Assembly (NCBI GenBank): GCA_000697665.1
Contig: KL197750.1
Location: 1-64,000, forward strand
Direction: 5' to 3'
DNA length: 64,000 nucleotides
DNA from: Jaapia argillacea MUCL 33604
Taxonomy: Eukaryota > Basidiomycota > Agaricomycetes > Jaapiales > Jaapiaceae
Shown here: positions 33,575 to 44,268 of the stretch, piece after piece
Layout of the letters: every line of letters begins with the position of its first letter
Numbering within the stretch: the first letter of the stretch is position 1
Made by a program: the position numbers and the translations under genes
Notes under the pieces: model-generated
The model's database searches: none
What the model saw: only the letters and a program-made list of their open reading frames with translations
What the model was told of the DNA's origin: nothing

Positions 33575-35447
33575 ATGGGCTCTCTGTTTTCGCGTCTCCT
33601 TCCCCATCGCGCAAAACGCGTTTCAACTGCTCCTGGCCCGACCACGCCTCCTCCTCCTCGGACTCCTGCTGAAACTCAATCCGAGTTCGTCACCGCCCTT
33701 TCTCATGCAGGCATCAAGGGCGGTATCAAGACTCCTGGGCACATCGACTACGACATTGACACTATTCCCTGGAATCTCCGTTGTGCGCCCAAGCCCGTCG
33801 CTGTTCTATACGCGTCCAACCCCAAGGATGTACAGCTCGCAGTTCAAGTTGCTGCTAAATTCGGCATTCCTATCCAACCTCGAAGCGGTGGCCACAGCTT
33901 CGCCTCATACTCCCTTGGCGGGAGAAGCGGTGCGCTCGTCATTGACCTTGCAGCTCTCAACGATGTGCACGTTGATCAGAAAACGTGGCGTGCGACGATC
34001 GGAGGCGGGACGAGGTTGGACAAGGTTACGAAGGAGCTCTTCGCTCAGGGAAAGAGGACGATTGCTCATGGGACGTGTCCTCAGGTGGGGATAGGTGGAC
34101 ATGCAACGATTGGAGGTCAGGGTCCTCTCAGTCGTATGTATGGGCTTTGCTTGGATCATGTCGTCGAGGTGGAAGTTGTGGTGGCTGATGGTTCTATCGT
34201 CCGTGCCAATGGTTCTAAGAACTCTGATCTCTTCTGGGTATGTTCTGTCTATCTCACGACATTTGTTTGCTGATTCATACTTAGGCTTTGCTAGGTGCGG
34301 CTGCCTCGTTCGGGATAATCACGTCCTTCGTATTCGAAACCCATCCTGCGCCCACCACTGTCACCCACTACTCCTTCCAACTCACCATCGGCTCCCCCTC
34401 TGAACTCGCTGCTGCCTTTATGGCGTGGCAATCCTTCGTTTCCTCACCCGTAGTGGTGAACGATCGTCAATTTAACTCCATCGTGAATATCTTGAAAGGA
34501 GGTATCCTCGTCCAAGGCACTCGTTTTGGCACTCAAGCCGAGCTCGAAGCTTCTGACGCTCACATCGAGATGTGCAAGTTATTCAAAGTCGACGTTGACA
34601 TCAAACAGTTGGATTGGCTGGCCAGCATCTTGTTTTGGGCTACTAACGAAGTGTATACCATCAGCGGCGGTGTTGTGAGTCTATCTTCAACGTTATAAAT
34701 CGTAAATGCTAATTCGTTTCGAAAGTCGATCCCTGCGTACATGAAGAGTTTCGTCGTTCGGCAGTCGACACCCCTCCCCATTACTGCTGTCGAGTCCTGG
34801 TTCAAGTACATGAATAGGCATCATGCTCCACCCGATTCGGTATGATTCATATTCGATATCAAACATCATTTTACTCACTTCCGGTCAAGACCTTCGTCAT
34901 CGTAGGTGCGCACAACTTCCCAAACGTCTTCTTTCGTCCATTCACGCTCTCACATCTTCATTGTAGCCGATCTTCAAGGAGGCCGAACGAGTGACTTTGC
35001 CAACGACGCAACTGCCTACGCGCACCGGGACGCTCTCGTAAGTGGATCTTCTGCCTGTCCCTTCCTCGAAGTTCACATTTCCTCTCTTAGTACACTGTTT
35101 GCATATATGGCTTGGCAACCCTTCCATTCCCCGACGACGTTCTCGCTTTCCTCAGCGGCATGGTAGATTCAGTCGCAGACGCAACACCAGATATTACCTA
35201 TGGAGTTTACCCCGGATACGTCGAGTGAGCGCACCTTCACCTCGCTCCTTTCTCCTGGCGAATTATTGACTTCATCATGGCCAGTCCTCTCATTCCGAAA
35301 AGCAAATGGCCAACGCAGTATTGGGGTTCAAATTACCCTCGTCTCTTGCAAATCAAGAACAAATACGACCCTAAACATGTCTTTGCTAATCCACAATCTG
35401 TTGGCTCAGAGTCGGATTTTGCGGGCACGGCGCCGTTGTCACCTTGA
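33575..35447 (+). CDS. BBE/GOOX-like FAD-linked oxidase
   Basis: This vanillyl-alcohol-oxidase-fold flavoenzyme probably oxidises a carbohydrate or alkaloid-like substrate with O2. Seven exons (33575-34237, 34285-34674, 34726-34839, 34890-34905, 34967-35037, 35091-35224, 35285-35447) total 517 codons including the stop. FAD-binding motifs are intact: IQPRSGGHSFASYSLGG with His107, and IAHGTCPQVGIGGHATIGG with Cys168. These are the two positions that bind FAD covalently (8-alpha-histidyl and 6-S-cysteinyl) in this family. The BBE-type C-terminus is also clear (WPTQYWGSNYPRLLQIKNKY, then DPKHVFANPQS). Exon 4 is only 16 nt (TFVIV plus one base) but is needed to keep frame into ADLQGGRTSDFANDATAYAH. 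No signal peptide is seen at the start (MGSLFSRLLPHRAKR), which is unusual for a group that is often secreted. ATG at 33575 is the first ATG of the frame. Confidence 0.9.
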
Positions 35448-35730
35448 GGCTTGAGGTCGTGTCTCTTGTATGGTCTGGCTGATCTTTGTTGTATTTTCTT
35501 GAATCCATGTGTCATATCTCAGTAGTTTGCTCGTACTGTACCGTCGCGACGTGAGGCGGCATCCCCTGTCCCGGGGAGGCAAAAGAGTTCCCGTTGGTGT
35601 CGACAACGATGGTGCATTGGCTGGATAAACTCGACGACAAACAGTTTATGGACAACCAATCAAATTAGACAACGGTGTTCCGAAGGAGAATCACCTCACT
35701 ACAACGTTCAACGCACTGAAACCGAATATC

Positions 35731-36983
35731 CTATGTACCATAGATATAACCCAAAACTATCAAATGCCATTCGCATTTCCTGATCTCACATTGTCTCGCA
35801 ACCCTCTCCGTCTCCTTCTCATGCGAATAATATCTAATAGGATGCCTCGGCGGTGAGGGGGCTTGAACAGTCAAGCTCCGGAGGCGAGGTAACCACCCAC
35901 AATTCTCCAAAGCCGATGCCAGCGCCCGGTAATCTTCAGGGAATAGAAAGATGACGAGCATTTCGAGAGATGGCGGGAGTACCTTTGTGAGAAGGTTAGG
36001 AGGGAAGAATGTGTCGGTGAGTTTTAGGAAACGTAAACGTGTGAGGGTGGGTAAGGCGTTATAGAAGGAGGGTGGCATGTCGGCGTTTTTGGCGCGATCG
36101 AATTCGGCTTGGAATTCGGATTTCAAACAAAGGTATTGAAGATGAAGATGGCGGAGGGAGTTCTTGGATGATAGCATAGCATCTAGAACTTCGGAAGTTT
36201 GTGCTTGTTCACGTATCATCACCGAGAGTTGTTACGCGTTCGGGGATAATGACAGGAGTTGTCGTAATAGACCCGTATCGGAAGAATACCAAACGACAAG
36301 ACCTTTGAGACTCGGGAGGGGAGAAGGTAATTCCTCTCCTTGAGCCAGGATGGAGGGGAGATCGGGCTCCAGTAGAGATATAGGTTCTCCAAGTGAGGCC
36401 AATGAGTCATGAGCTCCAATAGCTCCGACATGCTAAAGTATGGTTTGTCGCACGAGGGGTAGAGACATAATCTCCGCAAGTGAACACACTTGGACAATGC
36501 CATACGGATTTCATGGAGGGGATGCTGCGATTGAGGACCTAGATGAAGATGCTGGAGTTGGCTACAAGCCTTGATAATTTCGGCGCACATGTTGGGCTCC
36601 CCGACTGGTATTCTATAACCACCAAAATCGAGACACCAAACGAGAGAGGTGTGCATCGGAGAGGTGGATAGAACGCGATATAACGCGTCAGCTTGGCCAG
36701 TGCCATTAACTGAGATTGACTCGAATAAGATGGTGTTGGCGGCGTCTGACCAGTGTCGGTTGACTAGGGAGGGGGGGAGGAGTGGGGAGCGATGAAAGAG
36801 GAGTGGTCTGTATGCTGGGTCGCGGGGGAAATCAGTCTGTTGGGATAGGGAATGTTTGTATGGAGTTGGTAACCAGTCTGGAGACCCGCAAGCGTCGAAA
36901 TCGTCTCCAAGGACGTGACGCAAGATGGGTTGGAGGAGTTCGTGGGGGAGGCTTCCAGCGATAGTTGTCATCCCTATTGACAT
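35731..36983 (-). pseudogene. F-box/LRR paralogue A, disrupted
   Basis: This is a member of the array 35.7-41.3 kb. From ATG at 36983 it reads the family start (TTIAGSLPHELLQPILRHVL, an F-box helix) and body (DFPRDPAYRP, LVNRHWSDAAN, LLELMTHWPHLENLYLY). It then slips out of frame near 36345-36365 and shows an in-frame TAA at 36234-36232 where relatives have Glu in SPNAEQLSV. After that it is open to 35731 with the normal C-terminal half (RFLKLTDTFFPPNLLTK, SHEKETERVARQCEIRKCE). One frameshift and one nonsense change, against two open neighbours, suggest recent loss. A shortened F-box product of about 250 residues could still be made. Confidence 0.8.
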
Positions 36984-37740
36984 TCAGGCTAGTCGGCGAG
37001 TTAGAGCGAACCAACTTCGTTGGATCACGTACTGTTTTCGCGGAAGAGGCGGAATGCAAGGGGGTCGTCTTCAAGGGACAATCGGTAGAGTTTGCCGCTG
37101 CACACATTTCGCGGGGATGATGAATGGCGGGAATTCGAAGAACGATCAATAACCGCACACTCCACTCCTTCCTGGCTGACACTAGCGGAAATTGGGGGAT
37201 ACGAGACACAAGTGAAGCTTCAAGAGATCCAGTTTTGCATGCAAGAGCGCACTGCTGACACAGTGAGTTTCGTGAATTGCTGTACCAGGGCGGTGTGTTG
37301 TCAACTTCGCGGCGCGGTCGATCAATTGAAACTGTTGAGGGGAAGGAGAGGATGTCCTACACGAGATAGTACGTACGTGGCGAGTTGCACAATCGACAAG
37401 TTCACGGAGTCAGAAGTCCAAGTCTATGGACCTGCTCTCGAGCTGGATGGGAAGACCACCCTGTCGATGAGCCTTACGGAGAATTCTAATGGCCGTCCAT
37501 TCTCTCTCATCGTCATGATACTGTTCCGATTTCTTGATTAGGATCATGTGCCCTCGCCCGATGACTGTGTCTCTCCCAGCTAGCCACTGAATGTACAAAC
37601 TCGACGGCAAAGAGTTTCTGGCCAATAAACAACTTATACAAGGATGTTCTGAAGGAGAAATTTTTCGTTACAACGCTCAACGCACCGATGACACGAAAAA
37701 ACCGAGTATCCGATACACCGCAGACATCAACCCAAGACCA
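36984..37740. other. Spacer between F-box/LRR copies A and B
   Basis: No gene is seen. The left part is the upstream region of copy A; part of it (about 37215-37330, sharing CTGTACCAGGGC) resembles the upstream region of copy C at about 41550-41640, so promoter sequence was duplicated as well. The right part, about 37570-37740, is the conserved 3' flank of copy B. Confidence 0.55.
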
Positions 37741-38961
37741 TCAAATGCAATTCGCATTCCCAGATCCGCATTGCACCACAGCCCTCTCTATGTTCTCCTT
37801 CCGATCCGAATAATGTCCAGAACGATACATCGGTGAGGGGCCTTGAACACTCAAGCTCTGGAGGTTAGGTAACCACCCACGATCCTCCAAGGCCGATGCC
37901 AGTGCCGGGTAGTCGTCGGGGAAGAGAAAGATGATGAGTATTTCGAGAGAAGATGGGAGTGCCTTCGTCAGAAGGTTAGGAGGGAAGATTGTGTCGGTAA
38001 GTTTGAGGTAACGTAAATTGGTGAGGGTGGGCAGGGTTTTGTAGAAGGAGAATGGCATCTCGGCGTTTGTGATGCCTCGGAACTGGGCTCTCGACCACAG
38101 GAATTGAAGATGAAGATGGCGGAGGGAGTCCTTGGATGATAGGATAGCATTTAGAACTTCGGAAGTTTGTTCTTGTTCGCGTATGATCACCGAGAGCTGT
38201 TCCGCGTTCGGGGATAACGACAAGAGGGGTCGTAATAGACCCTCATCGGAACGATTAAAAAGGACAAGACCTTTGAGACTCGGGAGGGGAGAAGGTAATT
38301 CCTCTCCCAGACCCAGGATGGAGCGGGAGATCGGGTTGCCGTAGAGGTATAGGTTCTCCAAGCGGGGCCAATGGGTCATGAGCTCCAATATCTCCGACAT
38401 ACTAAAGTATGGTTTGTCGCAAAAGGATGGGTAGAGACATAACGTCCGCAAGTGAACACACATGGACAATGCAATCCGAATTCCATGGAGGGAATGCTGC
38501 GAGTAAGGACCTAGACGAAGATGCTGGAGTTGGCTACAAGCCTTGATGATTTCGACGCACACGTTGAGCGCCCCATCTGGCATTGTATAACTACCAAGGT
38601 CGAGGCAGCGAACGAGAGAGGTGTGCATCGGGGAGACGGACAAAACGCGATATAACGCGTCAGCTTGCCGAGTGGAAGCAAGTGAGATAGAATCGAATAA
38701 GATGGCATTGGCGGCATCTGACCAGTGTCGGTTGACTAGGGAGGAGGAGAGGAGTATGGAGCGACGATGGTAGAGTACTAGTGGTCTGTATGCTGGATCG
38801 CGGGGGAAATCGTCATCCAGGCTTTGAGAATCGTTGTTCGGGCCTGGTAACCAGTCCGGAGATCCGCGAACGTCGAAGGAGTCCGTAAGGACGTGATGGA
38901 AGATGGCTTGGAGAAGTTCGTGGGGGAGGCTTCCGGCGATGGTGGTCATCCCCATCGACAT
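37741..38961 (-). CDS. F-box/LRR paralogue B
   Basis: This is probably an SCF adaptor. It has one exon of 406 residues with an F-box-like N-terminus (SLPHELLQAIFHHVL, then LVNRHWSDAANAILFDSI) and about nine degenerate leucine-rich steps (LVRCLDLGSYTM, LQHLRLGPYSQHSLHGIRI, LRTLCLYPSF, RLENLYLYGNP, LRHLHLQFL, LRYLKLTDTIFPPNLL, LEILIIFLF, LPNLQSLSVQ). It keeps full identity of landmarks with copy C and with the truncated copy at 4250, while copy A is broken. Compared with C it ends slightly early and differently (CGSGNANCI), perhaps through a late frameshift. The target is unknown. High divergence in the LRR faces would suit fast-changing substrates, but that is inference. Confidence 0.75.
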   Translation of the reverse strand: MSMGMTTIAGSLPHELLQAIFHHVLTDSFDVRGSPDWLPGPNNDSQSLDDDFPRDPAYRPLVLYHRRSILLSSSLVNRHWSDAANAILFDSISLASTRQADALYRVLSVSPMHTSLVRCLDLGSYTMPDGALNVCVEIIKACSQLQHLRLGPYSQHSLHGIRIALSMCVHLRTLCLYPSFCDKPYFSMSEILELMTHWPRLENLYLYGNPISRSILGLGEELPSPLPSLKGLVLFNRSDEGLLRPLLSLSPNAEQLSVIIREQEQTSEVLNAILSSKDSLRHLHLQFLWSRAQFRGITNAEMPFSFYKTLPTLTNLRYLKLTDTIFPPNLLTKALPSSLEILIIFLFPDDYPALASALEDRGWLPNLQSLSVQGPSPMYRSGHYSDRKENIERAVVQCGSGNANCI

Positions 38962-39289
38962 TCAGGTCAAGTCAGCAAGTTAAAGCCAACCAACTTCCGA
39001 GTCGTTGGGTTATATAACGGTTCTACGAAATACAAGGTGATTGATGTTGTCCCCAAAAAGTAATTGGTGGAGCCTTGAACGCGCGCTCGCCAGGTGGTTC
39101 ATGGACACCGTCGTCAGCGAAGATGTCCGAGTCGTTGTCGTTTCCATCAGAGGTCCTCCATATACAGAACATCGCTCTGAATTCTGTGGGCGAGAGACGC
39201 CGTAACTTGAAGATTACAGAGCTCCAAGTCCGTGGCAAGTCCATGGACCACGTCTGCCTTGACCGCAAGACCAACTGACTCCCGTACTA
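38962..39289. other. Upstream region of copy B
   Basis: Short frames on both strands (about 39075-39278 plus) have no recognisable content. The stretch joins the copy B promoter to the WW-containing fragment on its right. Confidence 0.4.
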
Positions 39290-39870
39290 CAACTTGGCGC
39301 AGACCTCTTCCAGCTCCTCTACAACCCCATTACGAATTACCTTCGAGTGGGAGTAGTGGTGGTGGTGGTACGAATGTGTCTACCTCCAACACGCCTGCTC
39401 TGTCTCCCTCTGAAGTTCTTCAGGGATACGAGCTACAACAGCTTCTCCGATATCTTCGAATGTAGAATGGATGTTCTGTTACCTCAGGCTCCTGGATGGG
39501 AAGAACGTAGGACGCCTGAAGGGAGACCTTGTTTTGCCGATCATAATACACATATGACGACGTGGATCGATCCTCCTCTCTGTTTCACCTTCGTCCCTCC
39601 ACTAGCACCACAACCAGCACCACTCAACCCAACCAACCCAACCAGCCAACGTAGGCTCCCTCCCAGCCGGCTTGAAAATGCGCCTAACCTCGACAGGCGG
39701 GGTCTCCTTCGTTGAGCAAAACACCCATACAACCACATTCGACGATCCCCGTTTCCCTTCTCCAGTCGAAACAAACGCACCGCAACACCAGCGCGGTTAT
39801 AGGCGAAGTTCGTTGCTTTGGGAATCGACCAAGGTTGAAAGTTAGGGAGGGGACGGCGAAAGTTAGAGCC
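39290..39870 (+). pseudogene. Decayed fragment of RSP5 covering the WW region
   Basis: On the plus strand the translation begins with TTTWRRP, the end of WW1 of the RSP5 at 5442-8477. It continues through the Ser-rich linker (NTPALSP in both), a nearly complete WW2 ([20 protein letters not shown] against [20 protein letters not shown]), decayed WW3, and a piece of the stretch before the HECT domain (LKVREGTAKV against [10 protein letters not shown]). The frame changes several times and the F-box/LRR 3' flank takes over at about 39880. All of it corresponds to one RSP5 exon, so loss of introns cannot show whether the copy arose through RNA or DNA. It cannot make a ligase. Confidence 0.85.
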
Positions 39871-40077
39871 AGATTGCGAGTGGAGGGGCGAAGTAATAAC
39901 CGAAAGATTCCCGTAGGTATCGGCAACGATCATGCATTGACTGTACAAACTCGACGGCAAACAGTTTCTGGACAAACAACAACCCATATAAGGCAGTTCT
40001 GAAGGAGAAATATTTCAATACAACGCTCAACGCACCGATGACGCAAAAAAACCGCGCATCCTATAACACGACAGGCA

Positions 40078-41313
40078 TCAACCCAACACCATCAAATCCA
40101 ATTCGCATTCCCGGATACCACATTGCACGACAACTCTCTCTGTGCTCTCCTTCTGATCCGAACAATGTCCAGAACGATACCTCGTTGGCGAGGGGCCTTG
40201 AACATTCAAGCTCCGGAGGTTAGGTAACCACCCCCGATCCTCCAGAGCTGACGCCAGCATTGGGTAATCGTCGGGGAAGAGAAAGATGATGAGTATTTCG
40301 AGAGACGACGGGAGTGCCTTTGTGAGCAAGTTAGGAGGGAAGAATGTGTCAGTGAGTTTGAGGTAACGTAAATTGGTAAGGGTGGGTAAGGTCGTGTAGA
40401 AAGCTAGTGGCATCTCGGCATGTGTGGTGAATTGGAACTGGTCTCCAAAACAGAGGAATTGAAGGTGGAGGTGGCGGAGAGTGCGGATGGATGATTGGAT
40501 GGTGTTTAGGACGTCGAGTGTTTGTTCTTCCTCGTCGATAACCACGGAGAGCTGCTCTGTGTTCTGCGATAACGACAAGAGCTGTCGTAATGGACCCCGA
40601 CCAGGTCGATTCCAAACGACAAGACCTTTTAGGGAGGGGAGGGGAGAAGGCAATTCATCTTCGATACCCAAGATGGAGTGGGCGATCGAGCTCCGGTAGA
40701 GATATAAATTCTCCAAGTGAGGCCAATGGGTCATGAGCTCCAGTAGCTCCGACATGGTCAAGAATGGATTGTCGTATATGGTGGGGTGGAGACATAATGT
40801 CCGCAAGTGAACACACTTGGGTAATGCCATCCGAATTTCAGGGAGCGAATGCCGCGAGTGAGCACCTAGACAAAGATGCTGGACTTGGGTACAAGCCTTG
40901 ATGATCTCGGCGCACACGTTTGGCTCCTCATGCGGCATCCTATAACTACCAAAGTCAAGACACCGAACGAGAGAGGTGTGCATCGGAGAGGCGGTGAGAA
41001 CGCGATATAACGCGTCAACTTGTCGAGTATAACGAACTGAGATTGACTCGAATAGGATGGCGTTGGCGGCGTCTGACCAGTGTCGGTTAATTCGGGAGGA
41101 GGAGAGGAGTAGGGAACGAGGATGGCCGAATGGTTTGTATGCTGGATCGCGGGGAAAATCAATATATTGGTATTGGGAATCGTTGACTGGGAGTGGTAGC
41201 CAGTCTGGAGATCCGCGCACGTCAAGGGAGTCTGTAACGATGTGACGAAGGATGGGTTGGAGGAGTTCATGTGGGAGGCTTCCTGCGATGATGGTCATTC
41301 CTACCAACATCAT
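40078..41313 (-). CDS. F-box/LRR paralogue C
   Basis: One exon of 411 residues from ATG at 41313 (MMLVGMTIIAGSLPHELLQP) to a stop at 40078. The F-box helix region (HELLQPILRHIV, INRHWSDAANAILFESI) is followed by leucine-rich steps like those of copy B (LVRCLDFGSYRM, VQHLCLGAHSRHSLPEIRM, LRTLCLHPTI, LENLYLYRSS, LRHLHLQFLCF, LRYLKLTDTFFPPNLL). The C-terminus (VVQCGIRECELDLMVLG) agrees with the truncated copy at 5073, so this is probably the family's normal end. This is the best-preserved member of the HELLQ subgroup in the window. Confidence 0.8.
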   Translation of the reverse strand: MMLVGMTIIAGSLPHELLQPILRHIVTDSLDVRGSPDWLPLPVNDSQYQYIDFPRDPAYKPFGHPRSLLLSSSRINRHWSDAANAILFESISVRYTRQVDALYRVLTASPMHTSLVRCLDFGSYRMPHEEPNVCAEIIKACTQVQHLCLGAHSRHSLPEIRMALPKCVHLRTLCLHPTIYDNPFLTMSELLELMTHWPHLENLYLYRSSIAHSILGIEDELPSPLPSLKGLVVWNRPGRGPLRQLLSLSQNTEQLSVVIDEEEQTLDVLNTIQSSIRTLRHLHLQFLCFGDQFQFTTHAEMPLAFYTTLPTLTNLRYLKLTDTFFPPNLLTKALPSSLEILIIFLFPDDYPMLASALEDRGWLPNLRSLNVQGPSPTRYRSGHCSDQKESTERVVVQCGIRECELDLMVLG

Positions 41314-42122
41314 AGCGCGTCAGCGAAGGAAAGCAGCCCAATTCTGATGAATGGCGTACTGGTTTCACGGAATGCAAAAGGATTCTCTTCGGTGAGGAGT
41401 CGGTAACGCCTTTGAACGCAGAAATGGTGAATTGGCAGATTGCTGGGTGAGGTCAGGACGTACTCTGAGGCTCGAGGGTTCCGAAAGAAGATCTGTACTT
41501 GTAGATTCCACCGCATCCTGACTCATTCCAGTGGAAACCGAAAGGCGAGAGACACGAGTCAAGACGGTCGCATGCTGTGATTTCGGAACGCACTGTACCA
41601 GGGCAGTGCGTTGTCAACGTCAAGTTGGCGTCGTCGTTGCCGTCAGTTTGGTCCATGGACTCGTGGACCTCTTTGCGCGGCTTGCCCTCTCGCCACAACG
41701 TCGACGAGCTTGTCGGATACTATTGGTGGTGCTCATCCCAATGGCAGCATCTTTTCTCTTGTAGTGACCACATGCATGGTGCCATCCGGCGAACAAGTTC
41801 ATCTCCTTACCCTCTTCCGACGGCCAGGCATCGTCCATGAATCCTTATCCAGTGGTTGGATCCGTCTGTGTCTCTGGTTCACCCTCAGGCTATGTCGCCA
41901 AAAGCGTCATATCGTCATCTTGAAACTAAGAGATTGTCCCCCAGTTGTGTAATTCCAGCACAAGGGACAACAATTGGGGTCATGTGGCGTAAGCTATCCC
42001 TCCATTCACCTTGTTCGCAGCACTTCATCGCGCCTTCTACTTCCTGTTCTCTTCGAAGCATGTCGGAGGCTATCGTTCTCCTCTCCTTGTCTCCATCCGC
42101 TGCCTTCTCAACGGCCTCGGCA
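41314..42122. other. Divergent intergenic region
   Basis: This is the upstream region of copy C and of the gene at 42194. Frames here (for example 41611-41952 plus) look like chance. Part of it is shared with the upstream region of copy A. Confidence 0.4.
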
Positions 42123-42128
42123 TATAAA
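42123..42128 (+). promoter_or_regulatory. TATA box candidate
   Basis: A TATAAA word lies 66 bp before the ATG at 42194, within a pyrimidine-rich leader. Position and context fit a core promoter. Confidence 0.45.
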
Positions 42129-42193
42129 TTCTGCCTCGATCCTTTTGGCTTGAAACCAAGTTTGCTTCCCTTTCTTCTCCAACCTTACTCGCC

Positions 42194-44268
42194 ATGAACA
42201 CGACACCTCACCAGATGCTGCCTACCGACTGTCTCAGACTCTACATCAGGGAAGCCGTGCTCCCCGTCCTGATACAGAGCAATTTCGCTCCTCTTATCCC
42301 TGAATACGGTTTTCAAGGGCCAGATCATCTTTCACCGCTTCCTACGTTGTACAGGCCCATTCAGATGGAAGCCTATCAAACTACGCATTTTGATAATGCC
42401 GTTCAGAAATGTATGTGTCACTTCCTTTTAGCCTTGACTGTGTCTGACTTCGCTCAGTCGTCGACGATTGGGTACCTCGCCAATCACTTGGGATGAACCC
42501 AGCGGACATCATGGAAAGAGGTACTGGGACAACCATCTCAGTCCCTCATACCAATTTTTCAGTCTTCGAAAACCAGCAGCATGTCGAGACGCTCCAATGG
42601 TACGTCTCACTCCGAGACTGACAGGGTTCATTTTGAACTTCCTCCCCTTTAGCTTCCGTCATTATGTAGAACTCCTAGCCGCCAAGACCGCACAACGAAT
42701 TATACACCTCGGTATGGGCGGTCGTTGTCACGAAGTATTCAACTGGCGTATTTCTCACGAAGAGGAGACTCACGCCGTCGACCGACTTTATCTGGCCCTT
42801 TGTGCGCTCAAACATCACAATCTCGAAAAGACCCAGCTAGTCATTGTTTACATGGCACCTTGGGAACTCACCACAGCGGATTTGCAGGTTTTCGTTCGAC
42901 GGCATAGTGTGCGTGCACACTCTTTTCTGCAGTCCTCGTTCTCACGTTTCCGATCTATAGCTTCGAAAAGATGTGTTTGATCATATCGAGAAGCTTTGGG
43001 CTAAGGTCAGTTGTGTCTGATATCGCTGCAGTTCATCTATGCAATTTGCTGCAGATATGGGACGTCTGTGTGCAGAAAGAGAGTTCCTTCTTCGTCTTAA
43101 CAAACTACAATGAATGGGTTTTCGGTTCATTTTCCGATAGTATGTGTTCACCTCCACCGCCGATGTTCTCACTAACATTCTATGACCACCTCAGACTGGA
43201 GACAAGCACGCGTCACCCTTCCCAAGTCTTATAATGCTGCGTCACCTACTATCCTAGAATGTCTCGTGTATTGGATATCGTCGGCTATGAACGTCCCTGG
43301 GGGATACGTTCTCGACAAGGTAGGTTCTGTCAGATGTTTGATTGAAGCTGTGATACATCGTCATTTAGGAGAACGAGCCGATTTCGCGTAGCCCTCATTT
43401 CCGGGCCAACGCAATGCTCATGGCCCAAAATCGTGGACATGCCCAAGTCGAAGCTCAGGTGGCCCAAGAGACTTTCAATGGCGGTACTACTTCTCTCCCG
43501 TCCCGATCCAAATCCGAGCCCGTCTGATATATTCTTTTCTCAGTTGGCAACCTCAACTACCAAGCACCCATCAACAGTGAATATTCACTCTCCCATTGTT
43601 GATGCTCCGGCTGAGATACCTATCGTTTCTACCCAGATTTCGAGCAATACGGCCAACAGGAGAACCCCGTAGATCCCCAATTTGCACAATTTGTGGAACA
43701 TGGGAAGTATGAGCCATTCCTTAACGTCAACGGTATAATACACTCTGTCCACATTCTGTCTAAAGCTGAACTAGAGACAGGTATGGGCCAACAGCCCTTT
43801 CAGCAGCAATTCACTGATATGGCTGCGGACGCTCCAATGGCATTCGACCTCAACAACGGTACATCTTGCGTTCTATCTGACTTCCTATTTCCACCAAATA
43901 ATCAGCGAATTGTTTTCGATAGGTTTGCAATATCAAGGGTACGGCCAAGAGGATCCCATTGACTTTAGCTTTCTCGTGAATGATGTCCCTCAAGTTAATT
44001 TTGCGTTCCCCGAAGGTTCGTCTTATTCCTTACTCCAATAGTTCACACCTGTTAACGCTTCTTTTTAGCTGTACCTGGAAGCTCGCCGGCGTCAAGTTTG
44101 TATGCATCTTCGTTCAGTGGGGAAAGTGAAGGGCTCGACCAGTCGCCGCGATTATGGCCCGACGACGATCTATCAGCCTACCCCAGTCCTCGATCGTCAT
44201 ACTTCAGTTCTCAGCCTCCGAGTCCTTCAAGGTCGCCTCGTTTGTCTCCTCGTCCCTCTCGGTCATAG
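42194..44268 (+). CDS. Twelve-exon protein of unknown function
   Basis: Exons 42194-42410, 42458-42599, 42653-42908, 42961-43005, 43055-43139, 43195-43319, 43369-43483, 43544-43576, 43637-43732, 43781-43858, 43923-44015 and 44069-44268 total 495 codons including the stop, with every junction GT/AG. Such phase agreement over 11 introns strongly supports the model. The first 300 residues look folded (LRLYIREAVLPVLIQSNFAP, ESSFFVLTNYNEWVFGSFSD, SPTILECLVYWISSAMNVPG). The NYNEWVFG segment followed later by a Trp-rich ECL.YW.SSAM segment is, from memory, a mark of a family of uncharacterised agaricomycete proteins. The last 190 residues are disordered, rich in Gln and Asn (FEQYGQQENPVDPQFAQF, GMGQQPFQQQF) and end in Ser/Pro/Arg repeats (SPSRSPRLSPRPSRS). 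No enzyme motif is seen. A nuclear or regulatory role is a guess. Confidence 0.85.
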
